NCBI RefSeq assembly: GCF_900143185.1 | Contig: NZ_FSRQ01000001.1 | Location: 1 to 64,000, forward strand | Reading direction: 5' to 3' | Source: Chryseobacterium scophthalmum | GTDB lineage: Bacteria; Bacteroidota; Bacteroidia; Flavobacteriales; Weeksellaceae | DNA length: 64,000 nt | In this document: positions 1 to 7,980 of the stretch, piece after piece | Numbering within the stretch: the first letter of the stretch is position 1 | Layout of the letters: every line of letters starts with the position of its first letter | Position numbers and translations under genes: made by a program | The notes under the pieces: model-generated | The model's database searches: none | Seen by the model: the letters and a program-made list of their open reading frames with translations, nothing else | Told to the model about the DNA's origin: nothing

Positions 1-107
1 GATTGAGTGAGTATTCGTATGAAATAATTGCTAAAAATTCTGTTAATCATCAATCTTTATACGCTGAATTTTCTAGCCCGGATAGCAGCGATTACCCCGC
101 AACATGA
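1..107 (+). CDS. Possible 3' end of an unidentified gene (partial)
   Basis: A frame entering from the left edge stays open from base 3 to a TGA at 105-107. Its last codons lie in a GC-richer stretch that looks like a dispersed repeat (CCCGGATAGCAGCG near 78-91). If this is a gene, its natural stop may have been replaced by repeat sequence. No family can be recognised from about 34 residues, and the frame may be open by chance. Confidence 0.25.
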   Translation, partial: LSEYSYEIIAKNSVNHQSLYAEFSSPDSSDYPAT

Positions 108-186
108 GATGGAGAGTTGGAGGAATTTAGAGATAGAAAAGCAACCGCGTGAGGAGTAATAGCGGATAGCCGGAATAAGCTTCTAA
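72..186. repeat. GC-rich dispersed repeat-like segment
   Basis: This stretch is far richer in G and C than its surroundings. It contains related words, CCCGGATAGCAGCG and GCGGATAGCCGG, near its two ends. From memory, similar intergenic segments are common in Chryseobacterium. The following 187-410 is AT-rich, shows no gene, and should hold the promoter of the next gene. Confidence 0.35.
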
Positions 187-410
187 GAAAATATTTTAAT
201 AAGGTTATTATTGTTTAATTATATTTTAAGATTTGTGTTAAAGTTTTATTTTCAATTTTAAATGATAGTGATTATTTGTTTTTTGTACTTACTATCAATA
301 TTTTATAAATAAATTTTGAATTATATTTCATTATGTGTTGATAAATTGCTATTTTAGTAAAGCGTAATCCGAAAAGCATTAATAGAGTAGGAACCAATCA
401 AAATTAAAAT

Positions 411-605
411 ATGAAAAATCTAATCAAGATTTCAAGAGAAAATCTAAAATCACTTAACGGAGGTGGTGGACCGACATGTCCAGATGATCCGGCATTTGGA
501 ATGTGTTATCCTCCCGGTTGGCCAAATGGAATATGCATGAGCAGATATCAATGTTGTCTTAGACTTGGTATCGATGAACAAACTTGTAAAGAATTTCATA
601 CATAA
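411..605 (+). CDS. Bacteriocin-like GG-leader cysteine-rich peptide
   Basis: This 64-residue protein has a double-glycine leader. Residues 1-16 (MKNLIKISRENLKSLN) are followed by four glycines at 17-20, the usual cleavage region for C39-type peptidase exporters. The remaining ~44 residues have six cysteines (23, 32, 42, 48, 49, 59), enough for three disulfides, plus several Pro and Gly. Leaders of the form MKNLxKISRExLKxLNGG are, from family knowledge, typical of short bacteriocin-like proteins in Chryseobacterium. No exporter, immunity or modification gene lies nearby, so export would depend on a distant transporter. A clear terminator follows at 678-722. The function (toxin, signal or other) is unknown. 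Confidence 0.75.
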   Translation: MKNLIKISRENLKSLNGGGGPTCPDDPAFGMCYPPGWPNGICMSRYQCCLRLGIDEQTCKEFHT

Positions 606-677
606 TCTGCAAACTATTTAGAAACTATTTTCACAGCTAGTTAGATAAATTTTTAATTTAACTGTCTTGTAAAATTT

Positions 678-722
678 AAATATCATCTATAAACTTTATA
701 ACAGAGGATGTAGATGATATTT
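678..722 (+). terminator. Terminator after the GG-leader peptide gene
   Basis: A 12-bp perfect stem (678-689 with 711-722) has a 21-base loop and runs into a T tract at 719-729. It fits an intrinsic terminator for the peptide gene. Confidence 0.7.
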
Positions 723-753
723 TTTGTTTTAAAAAACTTATTGTGAACAAAAA

Positions 754-787
754 AACCGCCATCAACTTTAAAAGCAAATGACGGTTA
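754..787 (-). terminator. Probable terminator of the DUF5686 gene
   Basis: An imperfect inverted repeat (AACCGCCAT against ATGACGGTT, one G-T pair) lies just beyond the stop of the minus-strand gene. A-rich sequence on the left gives a U tract in the transcript. Confidence 0.5.
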
Positions 788-823
788 GCTATTTTAAATC
801 TCGTTTATAAAGAGTTTGTTTTA

Positions 824-3307
824 TTAGTTTAAAACATTAAATCTCAATTTAATTCCAAAGTTATCTTTGAATTGCGAGGTTTGATAATGTCCTAATCTAT
901 AAGAGAAACCTACGCCAAAATTTCTTCCCAAAAATCTATTCCAGATCACGCCGACTTCCTGATAGTAGTGATCCAATACCTGAAAATCGAACTGGTGATC
1001 ACCTCTGTTCTTAAGATCTCCAATTGCAGCCTGGTATTCCAGTTCGATGTTTGAATATCTCGAACCGAACGTTTTAAACCTGAAAGGTAAATATTGTGAA
1101 ACTTTAAATGCGATAAATTTATTTGCAAAGAAAGTTCCTGAAGGCATTGTTGCAAAGGCTAAATTGTTTGGAGTGTTAATATTAGAATACCAATGATCAG
1201 GGTTTCTGTCGTTTTGACCTGCAATTTCAAAGTTTTTCCAGATCGGAGCTGTTCCTGATGAAATTCCTCCAAAAAGTTTCAGATTGGTGTAGCCTAATTT
1301 TGACCTGAACTGATGAATGATCAATGCATCTGCTCTGTAATAATCCAAATCTCCGCCCAATCCGTTAATACCTTTTTCAACATTCATATAAATTTGAGGA
1401 AAGCTTTTTTCATAGGTATATTTTCCACTTGGCGTCATGATATTTTTATCATTTGGTGAGAATTTCAGAGATAAGGTCGTGCTTACATTATCGAAACGGT
1501 TTCCTAAATTTTTGTATTGATAATCAAAAAGTGCTTCCTGTTTCTCTTTATTCACTGCGATTTTCATACTCAATGAGTTCGAAATGTCATACAAATATGA
1601 TGCTCCCCATTTTTGATTTTTATAAAAATTGGCATTGTGCAGATCTAGATTCAGGTCATTGACTTTCATCATCATATCCCACATATTGTTGCTAAATCTT
1701 CCTGCTGCAAAGACGTCATCTACATAATCAATACGAAAAACAGAAGTTCTTTTATCAGACAACTTCATGTCTAGACCAAGACCATATTTCCAGGTGTGGT
1801 CTTTAAAACCATAACCGAAATATCCATCCGGAGAAAATGTTTTGTTAAATTTTTCATTCAGTTTTAATCCTGCTCCCAAACGAATACCTTGATATTTATC
1901 GTAGCTGAAAAGCTTAGTAATATCAAAGTCAATCATTTTATAACGCAGATTACCTCTCATTAATTGGGTTAAAAAACTCAGTTTTTTTTCAAAATCATGC
2001 TTCTGTACAAAACTGTCGATTTGAGTGTAAGTTGCACTTTCTCTTGCGGTTAAACTGTCGGTTCTGTACTTTTCAAGCAGACTTCCGTCAGAGTTTTTCA
2101 TTTCCAGAGAATAGCCTTTAAATTCTGATGCTTTTTGAGCTTCGTTCAGTTGGAAATCAAAGAAACGGTTTTTTACATACAGATAATTTCCAAAAGTTTT
2201 CTGATGGTATTTTCGCTTGTCGCTGATGTATGCGCCTTTCTTTAAACTATCGGTCTTTACACTGTCTCTCTTTGCAATATTGAAGGTCTGGTCGCCCATT
2301 TTCAGTTTAATATCTTCATAATCCAAAAACCATTTTCCATCAATCGGTTTCCATACAGAGATAATGTCGCCTTCATTTCTTTTTTTGTTGGCACTTTCAA
2401 ATTTTTTCAGTGCATACGTTTCAGAATCAATATAAATTTTACCATTAAATTTTCTCGGATTCTGCTTCTTTTTATCAATAATTTCTTTGAATTTGATAAC
2501 ATAAGTTTTTCTTCCGTCTATTTGTAAAGTATCCGACATATAAAAGTTGAAAAGCTTTCTGTTCTCAGGTCTTAACTGTCTTGGAGTTCTGTTTAAATTG
2601 GAAATATTGATCGCTAAAGCTTCATAAATTGGATTTTTAAAACCAGACATTCTGTTATCGATGATATTGGTTTTCTCACCAAATTTCTGCGAATATTTGT
2701 ATTCTGTTGCCTTTTCCCAAAGAAACATCTGGCTTTCCTGTGAAGCGTTGATGAAGTCTTCATTAATTAACGAATCTTTCTTCTCGCTTTCTTTTTGCTT
2801 AAATTCTTTTTTATCAACTTTTGAAAGAGAATCTTTTCTCGAAGCCAGGAAATTTTTAAAAGTATCAATTGAATCTTTGTCTACATCAATCGAAAACTTT
2901 GAGTACGATTTAAAGTTATAAGTATCTAAAGATTTTGGCGAATTTTCTTTTTCCCTTTTATTGACTTCATCTAAAATTCTCAACGCTTTCGGATCACTTT
3001 TATCGGTGATGATAATTTTATCGATGTTACTTTGTTTTTCTGACAAGGGTTGCATACCAACATCCATCGACTTTTTTACATCGACCAAAGCATCTTCAAA
3101 ATTGCTGGCAAGAATTTCTACTTTTTTACATTTTGTTTTAAAAGATAAAACGCCTTCGTAATTGGTTTTTCCCAAAAGATTGTCGTCACAGTAAACGGCT
3201 GCATTTTCAATCGGGTTTTTGTTGGTTTTATTGAAAACTTTCAATTGAGTTTGCCCAAAAATAAGTACCGTACAAAGTAAAAGTAGAGTAGATAAAAGTT
3301 TTGTCAT
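824..3307 (-). CDS. DUF5686 family outer-membrane protein with carboxypeptidase-like N-terminal domain
   Basis: This 827-residue protein starts with a signal peptide (MTKLLSTLLLLCTVLIFGQ). Residues ~20-90 form a small beta domain of the carboxypeptidase-regulatory type, seen in many Bacteroidota outer-membrane proteins. A long charged region follows, and from ~450 there are many short amphipathic beta segments ending in an aromatic-rich C-terminus (...FGIKLRFNVLN), as expected of an outer-membrane barrel. This matches the DUF5686/CarboxypepD_reg-like family. No partner is obvious: both flanks are intergenic and the gene appears monocistronic. A transport or envelope role is inferred only from the predicted topology. 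Confidence 0.8.
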   Translation of the reverse strand: MTKLLSTLLLLCTVLIFGQTQLKVFNKTNKNPIENAAVYCDDNLLGKTNYEGVLSFKTKCKKVEILASNFEDALVDVKKSMDVGMQPLSEKQSNIDKIIITDKSDPKALRILDEVNKREKENSPKSLDTYNFKSYSKFSIDVDKDSIDTFKNFLASRKDSLSKVDKKEFKQKESEKKDSLINEDFINASQESQMFLWEKATEYKYSQKFGEKTNIIDNRMSGFKNPIYEALAINISNLNRTPRQLRPENRKLFNFYMSDTLQIDGRKTYVIKFKEIIDKKKQNPRKFNGKIYIDSETYALKKFESANKKRNEGDIISVWKPIDGKWFLDYEDIKLKMGDQTFNIAKRDSVKTDSLKKGAYISDKRKYHQKTFGNYLYVKNRFFDFQLNEAQKASEFKGYSLEMKNSDGSLLEKYRTDSLTARESATYTQIDSFVQKHDFEKKLSFLTQLMRGNLRYKMIDFDITKLFSYDKYQGIRLGAGLKLNEKFNKTFSPDGYFGYGFKDHTWKYGLGLDMKLSDKRTSVFRIDYVDDVFAAGRFSNNMWDMMMKVNDLNLDLHNANFYKNQKWGASYLYDISNSLSMKIAVNKEKQEALFDYQYKNLGNRFDNVSTTLSLKFSPNDKNIMTPSGKYTYEKSFPQIYMNVEKGINGLGGDLDYYRADALIIHQFRSKLGYTNLKLFGGISSGTAPIWKNFEIAGQNDRNPDHWYSNINTPNNLAFATMPSGTFFANKFIAFKVSQYLPFRFKTFGSRYSNIELEYQAAIGDLKNRGDHQFDFQVLDHYYQEVGVIWNRFLGRNFGVGFSYRLGHYQTSQFKDNFGIKLRFNVLN

Positions 3308-3715
3308 TGAGTTTTTATTAATGAGACAAAACTATTGATAAGAAAGTTACAAAACCATAAGAGAAAATATAATCTTTTGTTAAAAATAAAATAAGCTGTA
3401 TTTCAATTTGATACGTTTTGTTTTTATATTAATCAATTCCCAACTAGATGATAAATTGTATTTTATTTAAGAGTTTTTAAGGCTTTTATTATTAAATAAT
3501 ATTTCTACTGTTGACAACTTCCGTCAGTTCGGGTAGAAATTATTTGCAGAATAATTTTGTATCGAGAACATGGGGATTTTTTTTCATTTAGGTTTGAAAT
3601 AAAATTGTTTATTTAGGAATAATTATTTATTTTTAGCTCAATGTTTTAGCAATTCGAATTTTCGCTAGCTTCACTCTTTAATATAAACTACTCATAATAT
3701 TATTTAAATAGCTAA
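3308..3715. other. AT-rich intergenic region before the retron
   Basis: No gene is seen in these ~400 bases. A diverged copy of the TTCGAGTA/TATCGAGAA repeat lies at 3521-3570. The stretch 3580-3715 should hold the retron promoter, but no confident promoter motif can be assigned. No strong candidate msr-msd structure was found here. Confidence 0.5.
3521..3570. repeat. Single copy of the TTCGAGTA-hairpin-TATCGAGAA repeat
   Basis: Conserved flanks (CGTCAGTTCGGGTA on the left, TATCGAGAAC on the right) enclose a hairpin with arms AAATTATT and AATAATTT. The hairpin sequence differs from all other copies in the window, while the flanks match. Confidence 0.65.
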
Positions 3716-4546
3716 ATGACACCTAAACAATTATTAGAACTAGATAAAATAATTACAAAAAAAGAATGGGTTGATAATCCATTACATACAAGTGTTAACA
3801 ATAAATTGTTTAAACTCTTGAACAGATTAGATAATGATGAAGTAACATTAATTCTTGAATTACTGCAAAAATTTACATGGATATCCAATAGTCAGTATGA
3901 TAAAAAAATATTAGACGTTTTTAGGAAAATAGACTCAAATATTATTAAATCGTGCAAGAAACTTTATTTTTTTCCAATTGTAAAACCTAGAGATTCAAAA
4001 AAATTAAAAAGTGGGCTATCTATAATATATCCAATTGTAGGAATTTTAAATTACATCGAAGAATTTGATCATGTCAACACAGGAAATATTATCAGTAATT
4101 TTCAACAACTAAAAAGAATTACTCTTAAAGAAGATGAATACCTAATATTAGTTGATGATTTTATAGGGTCGGGAAAAACTTTTGAAGATTGTTATAATCA
4201 AATACAGCAATATTCAATTCCAAATGAAAAAATCATTATTTGCACTTTAGCTATACAAGAAGACGGTTTAGAATTAATACAAAAATATGGATTTTCTGTT
4301 TATTATTCCCACATTGAGAAAAAAGGCATTAGTAATAACTATGTAGGAGATGAAATTATTACAAGAATCAGTAAAATGACATTAATTGAAAAGAAATTAA
4401 AATATAATCCGAGCTACAGCTTAGGATTTGAAAAGTCAGAAGGGCTAATTTCAATGATAAAAACACCCAATAATACATTTCCCGTATTTTGGCATGAATA
4501 TGTAGAAGGCGAGGAAGTAATGAAAGCACCATTTCCAAGATATTAG
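3716..4546 (+). CDS. Retron effector: phosphoribosyltransferase-like protein
   Basis: This 276-residue protein carries a PRPP-loop-like motif at residues 143-155 (LILVDDFIGSGKT), preceded by a hydrophobic strand and followed by a helix, as in type I phosphoribosyltransferase folds. It has no signal peptide and is very AT-rich. The gene lies 2 bp upstream of a 112-aa protein and about 500 bp upstream of a retron reverse transcriptase. From memory of published retron classifications, a PRTase-like protein plus a small winged-helix protein defines the type III group. By analogy it would be the toxic effector held inactive by the RT-msDNA complex and released by phage. Its reaction and substrate are unknown. 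Confidence is high for fold and context, moderate for mechanism. Confidence 0.8.
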   Translation: MTPKQLLELDKIITKKEWVDNPLHTSVNNKLFKLLNRLDNDEVTLILELLQKFTWISNSQYDKKILDVFRKIDSNIIKSCKKLYFFPIVKPRDSKKLKSGLSIIYPIVGILNYIEEFDHVNTGNIISNFQQLKRITLKEDEYLILVDDFIGSGKTFEDCYNQIQQYSIPNEKIIICTLAIQEDGLELIQKYGFSVYYSHIEKKGISNNYVGDEIITRISKMTLIEKKLKYNPSYSLGFEKSEGLISMIKTPNNTFPVFWHEYVEGEEVMKAPFPRY

Positions 4547-4548
4547 AT

Positions 4549-4887
4549 ATGAATGACAAGCATCTTTATTTAGCATTGCTAAAAATTAAAAATAATACTA
4601 ATATAAATGAGTTAGTTCATGAAGGATTAGAGTTATTTGAAATAACAAATCTACTTAAGCAAATTATAGAGCTTAATTATCTTATTGAGACAGAATCTGA
4701 GCTGATTTTATCTGAAACTGGTTACAAGAGTTTTACTATTCTCGATACTCAATATAAAAAAACGAATAAATCAGAATGGATTAGACCTGATGATAAAAAT
4801 ATTATAAAAAAAATAAGAAAAAATGATATCTTTGTACCCAGTAGTAAGGAATTAACTTTTCGATTAAAAAAAATAATAAGAAAATAG
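4549..4887 (+). CDS. Retron accessory small protein, probable winged helix
   Basis: This 112-residue, lysine-rich protein starts 2 bp after the PRTase stop. Residues ~1-75 read as short helices followed by a two-stranded hairpin (LIETESELILSETGYKSF), as expected of a winged-helix DNA- or RNA-binding domain. The last 35 residues are basic. The coupling suggests co-translation with the effector, and a PRTase plus winged-helix pair is the known content of one retron type. It could bind msDNA or the effector. The winged-helix call rests on secondary-structure impression and context, not on a recognised motif. Confidence 0.65.
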   Translation: MNDKHLYLALLKIKNNTNINELVHEGLELFEITNLLKQIIELNYLIETESELILSETGYKSFTILDTQYKKTNKSEWIRPDDKNIIKKIRKNDIFVPSSKELTFRLKKIIRK

Positions 4888-5043
4888 TATGGTAACATAC
4901 TAGGATTAGTGAAGTCACTAATCTGAAAAAGAACTAGTTTTCAAGCTTATCAAGTTTTCAAAAGATCTCCGTTGACCTCCGACCTTTTGAAAACTTTATT
5001 CCAATTTGAGCGAGCTCTGCTCGCTCAATTAAAGATCTTAAAC
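4886..5043 (+). ncRNA. Candidate retron msr-msd region
   Basis: The gap between the small protein and the RT holds four hairpins: 4886-4891/4896-4901 (6 bp, GTAA loop, overlapping the upstream stop), 4904-4911/4916-4923 (8 bp, AAGT loop), 4952-4964/4984-4996 (13 bp perfect, 19-nt loop) and 5006-5015/5019-5028 (10 bp perfect, TCT loop). Two short hairpins followed by longer ones, just upstream of the RT start, is the usual msr-msd layout, and ~156 nt is a usual size. The a1/a2 closing repeat is not clear; 4937-4948 pairs imperfectly with 5033-5043. The ends and the branching G are therefore unassigned. Confidence 0.65.
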
Positions 5044-6075
5044 ATGGATTTTACTACTTATCAAAAAAGATTTACAGAAAAAGCAACTAGACAAAAAATG
5101 TCTGATTCTGATATTGCAGATTGTTTAGAATACGCAAACGTATTATTTAAAAACAATGTTGTTACAGTTTATAATACATCACATTTGTCTAAGCTTGTAG
5201 GTATAAGAAAAGCATATATTAAAAGAGCTTCAATTTACACAAAGTCATATTATAGGTCATTTGAAATTGCTAAGAGAAATGGCAATCCAAGAACAATTTC
5301 TGAACCTCTACCTAATTTGAAGGTTATTCAAGATTTTATATTGGAAGAAATTCTTAACAAAGTTACTGTAAGTGCATTTGCAAAAGCTTACAAGAAAAAT
5401 TCTTCTATTAAAGAAAATGTACGGTATCATGTAGACCAAAAAATTGTATTATCTCTTGATATTCAAGATTTCTTTTCTTCAGTATCTATTGAAATGGTAG
5501 AAAAAGTTTTTTTAGATTTAGGATATTCAGAACTTTTATCTGATCTATTTAGTAAATTATGTACTCTAAACAAATGCCTACCTCAAGGAGCGTCTACAAG
5601 CCCATATATATCAAATATTATTTTAAAAGGTTTTGACAAGAAGATAGCAGATTACTGTCTTGATCAGAATATTAGATATACTAGATATGCTGACGATATT
5701 ACATTGTCTGGTGATTTTGATACAGGGACAGCTATAACTCTGATTGAAGATGAGCTTTTGAAATTAAATCTTTCGATTAACAGAAATAAAACGAAAGTTA
5801 TGACAAGAAATATGAGACAGGTTGTCACTGGAATTGTTGTAAATGAAAAAATTCAAGTTTCCGGAAAAGAAAGAAATAAGTTAAGACAAAATATTTTCTA
5901 TCTGAAAAAATTTGGTTTGCTCGATTACATTGAGCACGAAAAAATAAAATTTAATAATTACTTATATCATTTGTATGGAAAACTTTCCTACATTGTTTAT
6001 ATTAATCCAAAAGACCAAGAGTTTATTGATTATAAAATTTATGTAAAAGATCTAATAAAAAAGCATTATTACTAA
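5044..6075 (+). CDS. Retron reverse transcriptase
   Basis: This 343-residue RT has, in order, a retron NAxxH-like motif (NVRYH, 125-129), a catalytic LDIQDFF strand (138-144), LPQGASTSP (179-187), the YADD active site (215-218) and the retron-specific VTG motif (VTGIVVN, 261-267). There is no maturase or endonuclease domain, so it is not a group II intron RT. The frame stays open upstream to a TTG at 4972, but that would start inside the 13-bp hairpin of the candidate ncRNA. The ATG at 5044, with the MDFTTYQKRF start, is preferred. It should copy msd into the branched RNA-DNA hybrid msDNA and hold the PRTase effector in check. A cassette limited to these genes with stronger AT bias than its neighbours suggests horizontal gain. 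Confidence 0.93.
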   Translation: MDFTTYQKRFTEKATRQKMSDSDIADCLEYANVLFKNNVVTVYNTSHLSKLVGIRKAYIKRASIYTKSYYRSFEIAKRNGNPRTISEPLPNLKVIQDFILEEILNKVTVSAFAKAYKKNSSIKENVRYHVDQKIVLSLDIQDFFSSVSIEMVEKVFLDLGYSELLSDLFSKLCTLNKCLPQGASTSPYISNIILKGFDKKIADYCLDQNIRYTRYADDITLSGDFDTGTAITLIEDELLKLNLSINRNKTKVMTRNMRQVVTGIVVNEKIQVSGKERNKLRQNIFYLKKFGLLDYIEHEKIKFNNYLYHLYGKLSYIVYINPKDQEFIDYKIYVKDLIKKHYY

Positions 6076-6315
6076 AGTTTTTATTGTAGCTCTACCAAAA
6101 TTATATATTCCGTATAAAATTTAAAAACCTCAATCCCATACTAATCAAAAATATTTTTATATTTGTTTTAAGAACAACAAAAAACAAATGATGATATTTA
6201 AAAATAATCCCGCATTTCATGCGCAGTCTTCCGGCACCATCGGATCCCACAAAAACCAACATTGTAACCAACAACTTCCTGAACTCAAAAACCGATAAAG
6301 TACTACGTTTGATCG

Positions 6316-6540
6316 CTCAAGAAGTTTGAAGACCTCTTCAACCGTTTAGAAATAGCATTCAATCATTTGGTTGAATCAATCAATCCCTTCGAAATGTTGT
6401 TCAAGTGTTTCGTTTAGACACTCAACTGTTTCGAACAAGCAAACAAGTAATTCGAAGAACCATTCAAGTAGTTCGAAGTGTCAATCAACCAGTTCGAAGA
6501 GGCAATCAAGTACAATTTGTTATTTATGAATGCTTTGTAG
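6316..6540 (+). repeat. 21-bp phased array with heptad-like coding trace
   Basis: Nine units keep an exact 21-bp register, marked by TTTGAA (6325), TTAGAA (6346), TTGGTT (6367), TTCGAA (6388), TTCGTT (6409) and TTCGAA at 6430, 6451, 6472 and 6493. Read in the frame of 6316, the units give heptads such as FNRLEIA and INQFEEA. The frame has stops at 6415, 6448 and 6469, two of them at the same heptad position (TAA and TAG where a sister unit has CAG). It is either a decayed coiled-coil gene or a DNA array of two helical turns per unit. It lies ~80 bp upstream of the next gene. The left part (6076-6315) shows no gene beyond a 36-codon ORF at 6188. Confidence 0.75.
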
Positions 6541-6622
6541 ACTTTTTCTGAAAGTTGATGAATGAACACAAAAGATAAATTAGATTTCAAATCCTTATTT
6601 AAAACACAAAAACAAATCTATT

Positions 6623-7297
6623 ATGAAAAAAGAACAGGTAACCCGTAGCTTCAGAATTGCAGATTCTGTACTGAAACAAAAAGCTGATGAATTGATCGCT
6701 TTGATCGACAGAGACCTCACCGAATTTACAGACCGTGGCTACAACCCCACAAAAAAGACCGAATTGACCACTGCCCGAAACATGATAGACAGTTTTCCAA
6801 GCGATGAACAGCTGGAAGCCATCAAAATATATCTCACCGAACAAAAAGACGCCGCCAGAAAAGCACTGGAAAAATCTATGCGCAGTATTTTCAATGCTGC
6901 AGAAAATGTTTTCGGACAGCACAGTGCCAAATACAAGGAATTCGGAAATGCATTGATCAGTCAACAAAGTGATGCCAAGATCATGAGCCTCACCGCAGAG
7001 AAATACCTTCCCGAACTTTCAGATGAAGGTCTTACGGTAGACAAGATCAATACACTGACTACACAACGTGATGCTTTAGACATCGCTATCGACTCACAAG
7101 CTCAAGGTATTTCAGACCGTGATGTTGTCACCGAAGGTAGAGTGGAAGCGCTCAATAAACTCTACCAACTGCTCACAAAATATGCAGGCATCGGTCAGGA
7201 TATTTTCTACGAAACCAATGAAGCCAAGTACAACGACTACATCATCCACGACACCCCAAGTGGACTTCCGGAAGTCCCACCTGTAGATCCTATATAA
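6623..7297 (+). CDS. Hypothetical helical protein
   Basis: This 224-residue protein is mostly alpha-helical and charged, with coiled-coil-like stretches around 15-90 and 130-190 and an acidic, proline-containing tail (SGLPEVPPVDPI). There is no signal peptide or membrane segment. The family is not recognised; from memory, similar helical proteins of unknown role occur in Chryseobacterium and relatives. It is more GC-rich than the retron just upstream. It follows the 21-bp array and precedes a double-palindrome repeat, so it sits in a repeat-rich accessory stretch. The function is unknown. Confidence 0.6.
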   Translation: MKKEQVTRSFRIADSVLKQKADELIALIDRDLTEFTDRGYNPTKKTELTTARNMIDSFPSDEQLEAIKIYLTEQKDAARKALEKSMRSIFNAAENVFGQHSAKYKEFGNALISQQSDAKIMSLTAEKYLPELSDEGLTVDKINTLTTQRDALDIAIDSQAQGISDRDVVTEGRVEALNKLYQLLTKYAGIGQDIFYETNEAKYNDYIIHDTPSGLPEVPPVDPI

Positions 7298-7320
7298 AAA
7301 ATGTATTCCGTCACTTCCCT

Positions 7321-7614
7321 CGTCAGTTCGAGTGTTTTTCGTAGCGCAGCGCAGAAAAAAGTATCGAGAACCCGTGAACCGAAGCACAAAATATGTTTTC
7401 CATTCAAAAACTTCTCGATACACTTCGCTTTGCTACGTTACTCGAAGTGACGATTTACAGACATTAAACGAAAGTTGAGTTTCGTCAGTTCGAGTGTTTT
7501 TCGTAGCGCAGCGCAGAAAAAAGTATCGAGAACCCGTGAACCAAAGCACAAATTTTGTCTTCCCATCAAAAACTTCTCGATACGATTTTTTGCAAAAATC
7601 TACTCGAAGTGACG
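7321..7614. repeat. Double palindrome unit, left of the GIY-YIG gene
   Basis: There are two successive long imperfect inverted repeats, 7321-7452 and 7483-7614. Each opens with CGTCAGTTCGAGTG, contains GTATCGAGAAC and the inverted TTCTCGATAC, and closes with ACTCGAAGTGACG. They are joined by a ~30-base linker (ACAGACATTAAACGAAA). The second unit has a different inner hairpin on its right arm (GATTTTTTGCAAAAATC) from the first. The whole pair recurs at 7981-8253. Confidence 0.85.
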
Positions 7615-7648
7615 CTCGTTGAATCAAATCTTATTAATATAATTCATC

Positions 7649-7942
7649 ATGCAAACATCATTCGTCTACATATTACTTTGTTCTGACAATACCTACTACA
7701 CTGGAGTAACCGAAAATGTGTACAAACGTTTTGATGAACATCAAGACGGTAAATATTTTGGTTCTTACACGTTCTCAAGACGACCGTTACAATTAGTATA
7801 TTTTTGTCAGTTTATGGATATCGAACAAGCAATTGCATTTGAGAAAAAGATTAAGAAATGGTCACAGGCGAAAAAATTAGCATTGATTGAAGGAAGATAT
7901 GAAGACCTGCCTAATCTTGCGAAAAAGAAGTTTGGGAGATAA
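7649..7942 (+). CDS. GIY-YIG family nuclease
   Basis: This 97-residue protein has the whole minimal GIY-YIG fold of the UPF0213/UvrC-like family: VYILLC at 6-11 and YYTGVT at 16-21 as the GIY and YIG elements, Arg27 in NVYKRF, and Glu65 in AFEKKIKKW as the likely metal ligand. Such stand-alone domains are widespread in Bacteroidota and their cellular role is mostly unknown. Here the gene sits alone between two copies of a ~290-bp double palindrome (7321-7614 and 7981-8253), as in REP-associated or mobile nuclease cassettes. Catalytic activity is inferred from intact motifs. Confidence 0.88.
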   Translation: MQTSFVYILLCSDNTYYTGVTENVYKRFDEHQDGKYFGSYTFSRRPLQLVYFCQFMDIEQAIAFEKKIKKWSQAKKLALIEGRYEDLPNLAKKKFGR

Positions 7943-7980
7943 TTTATTTATCTTATCAATTTGCCCACGTCAACCGCTCC

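Noticed and set aside
3308..3715. Alternative place for the retron ncRNA
   Set aside because: Only a dispersed repeat and AT-rich sequence are seen; the gap at 4886-5043 has far better structure.
4972..5043. Upstream extension of the RT to a TTG start
   Set aside because: The 24 extra codons lie inside the candidate msr-msd hairpins and do not look like protein; the ATG at 5044 is preferred.
6188..6298. 36-codon ORF MMIFKNNPAFHAQ...
   Set aside because: Short, stops before the 21-bp array, and lacks any recognisable domain; possibly a remnant of a gene start.
6325..6498. CRISPR array
   Set aside because: Repeats have no spacers: the units are contiguous 21-bp degenerate copies and there are no cas genes.
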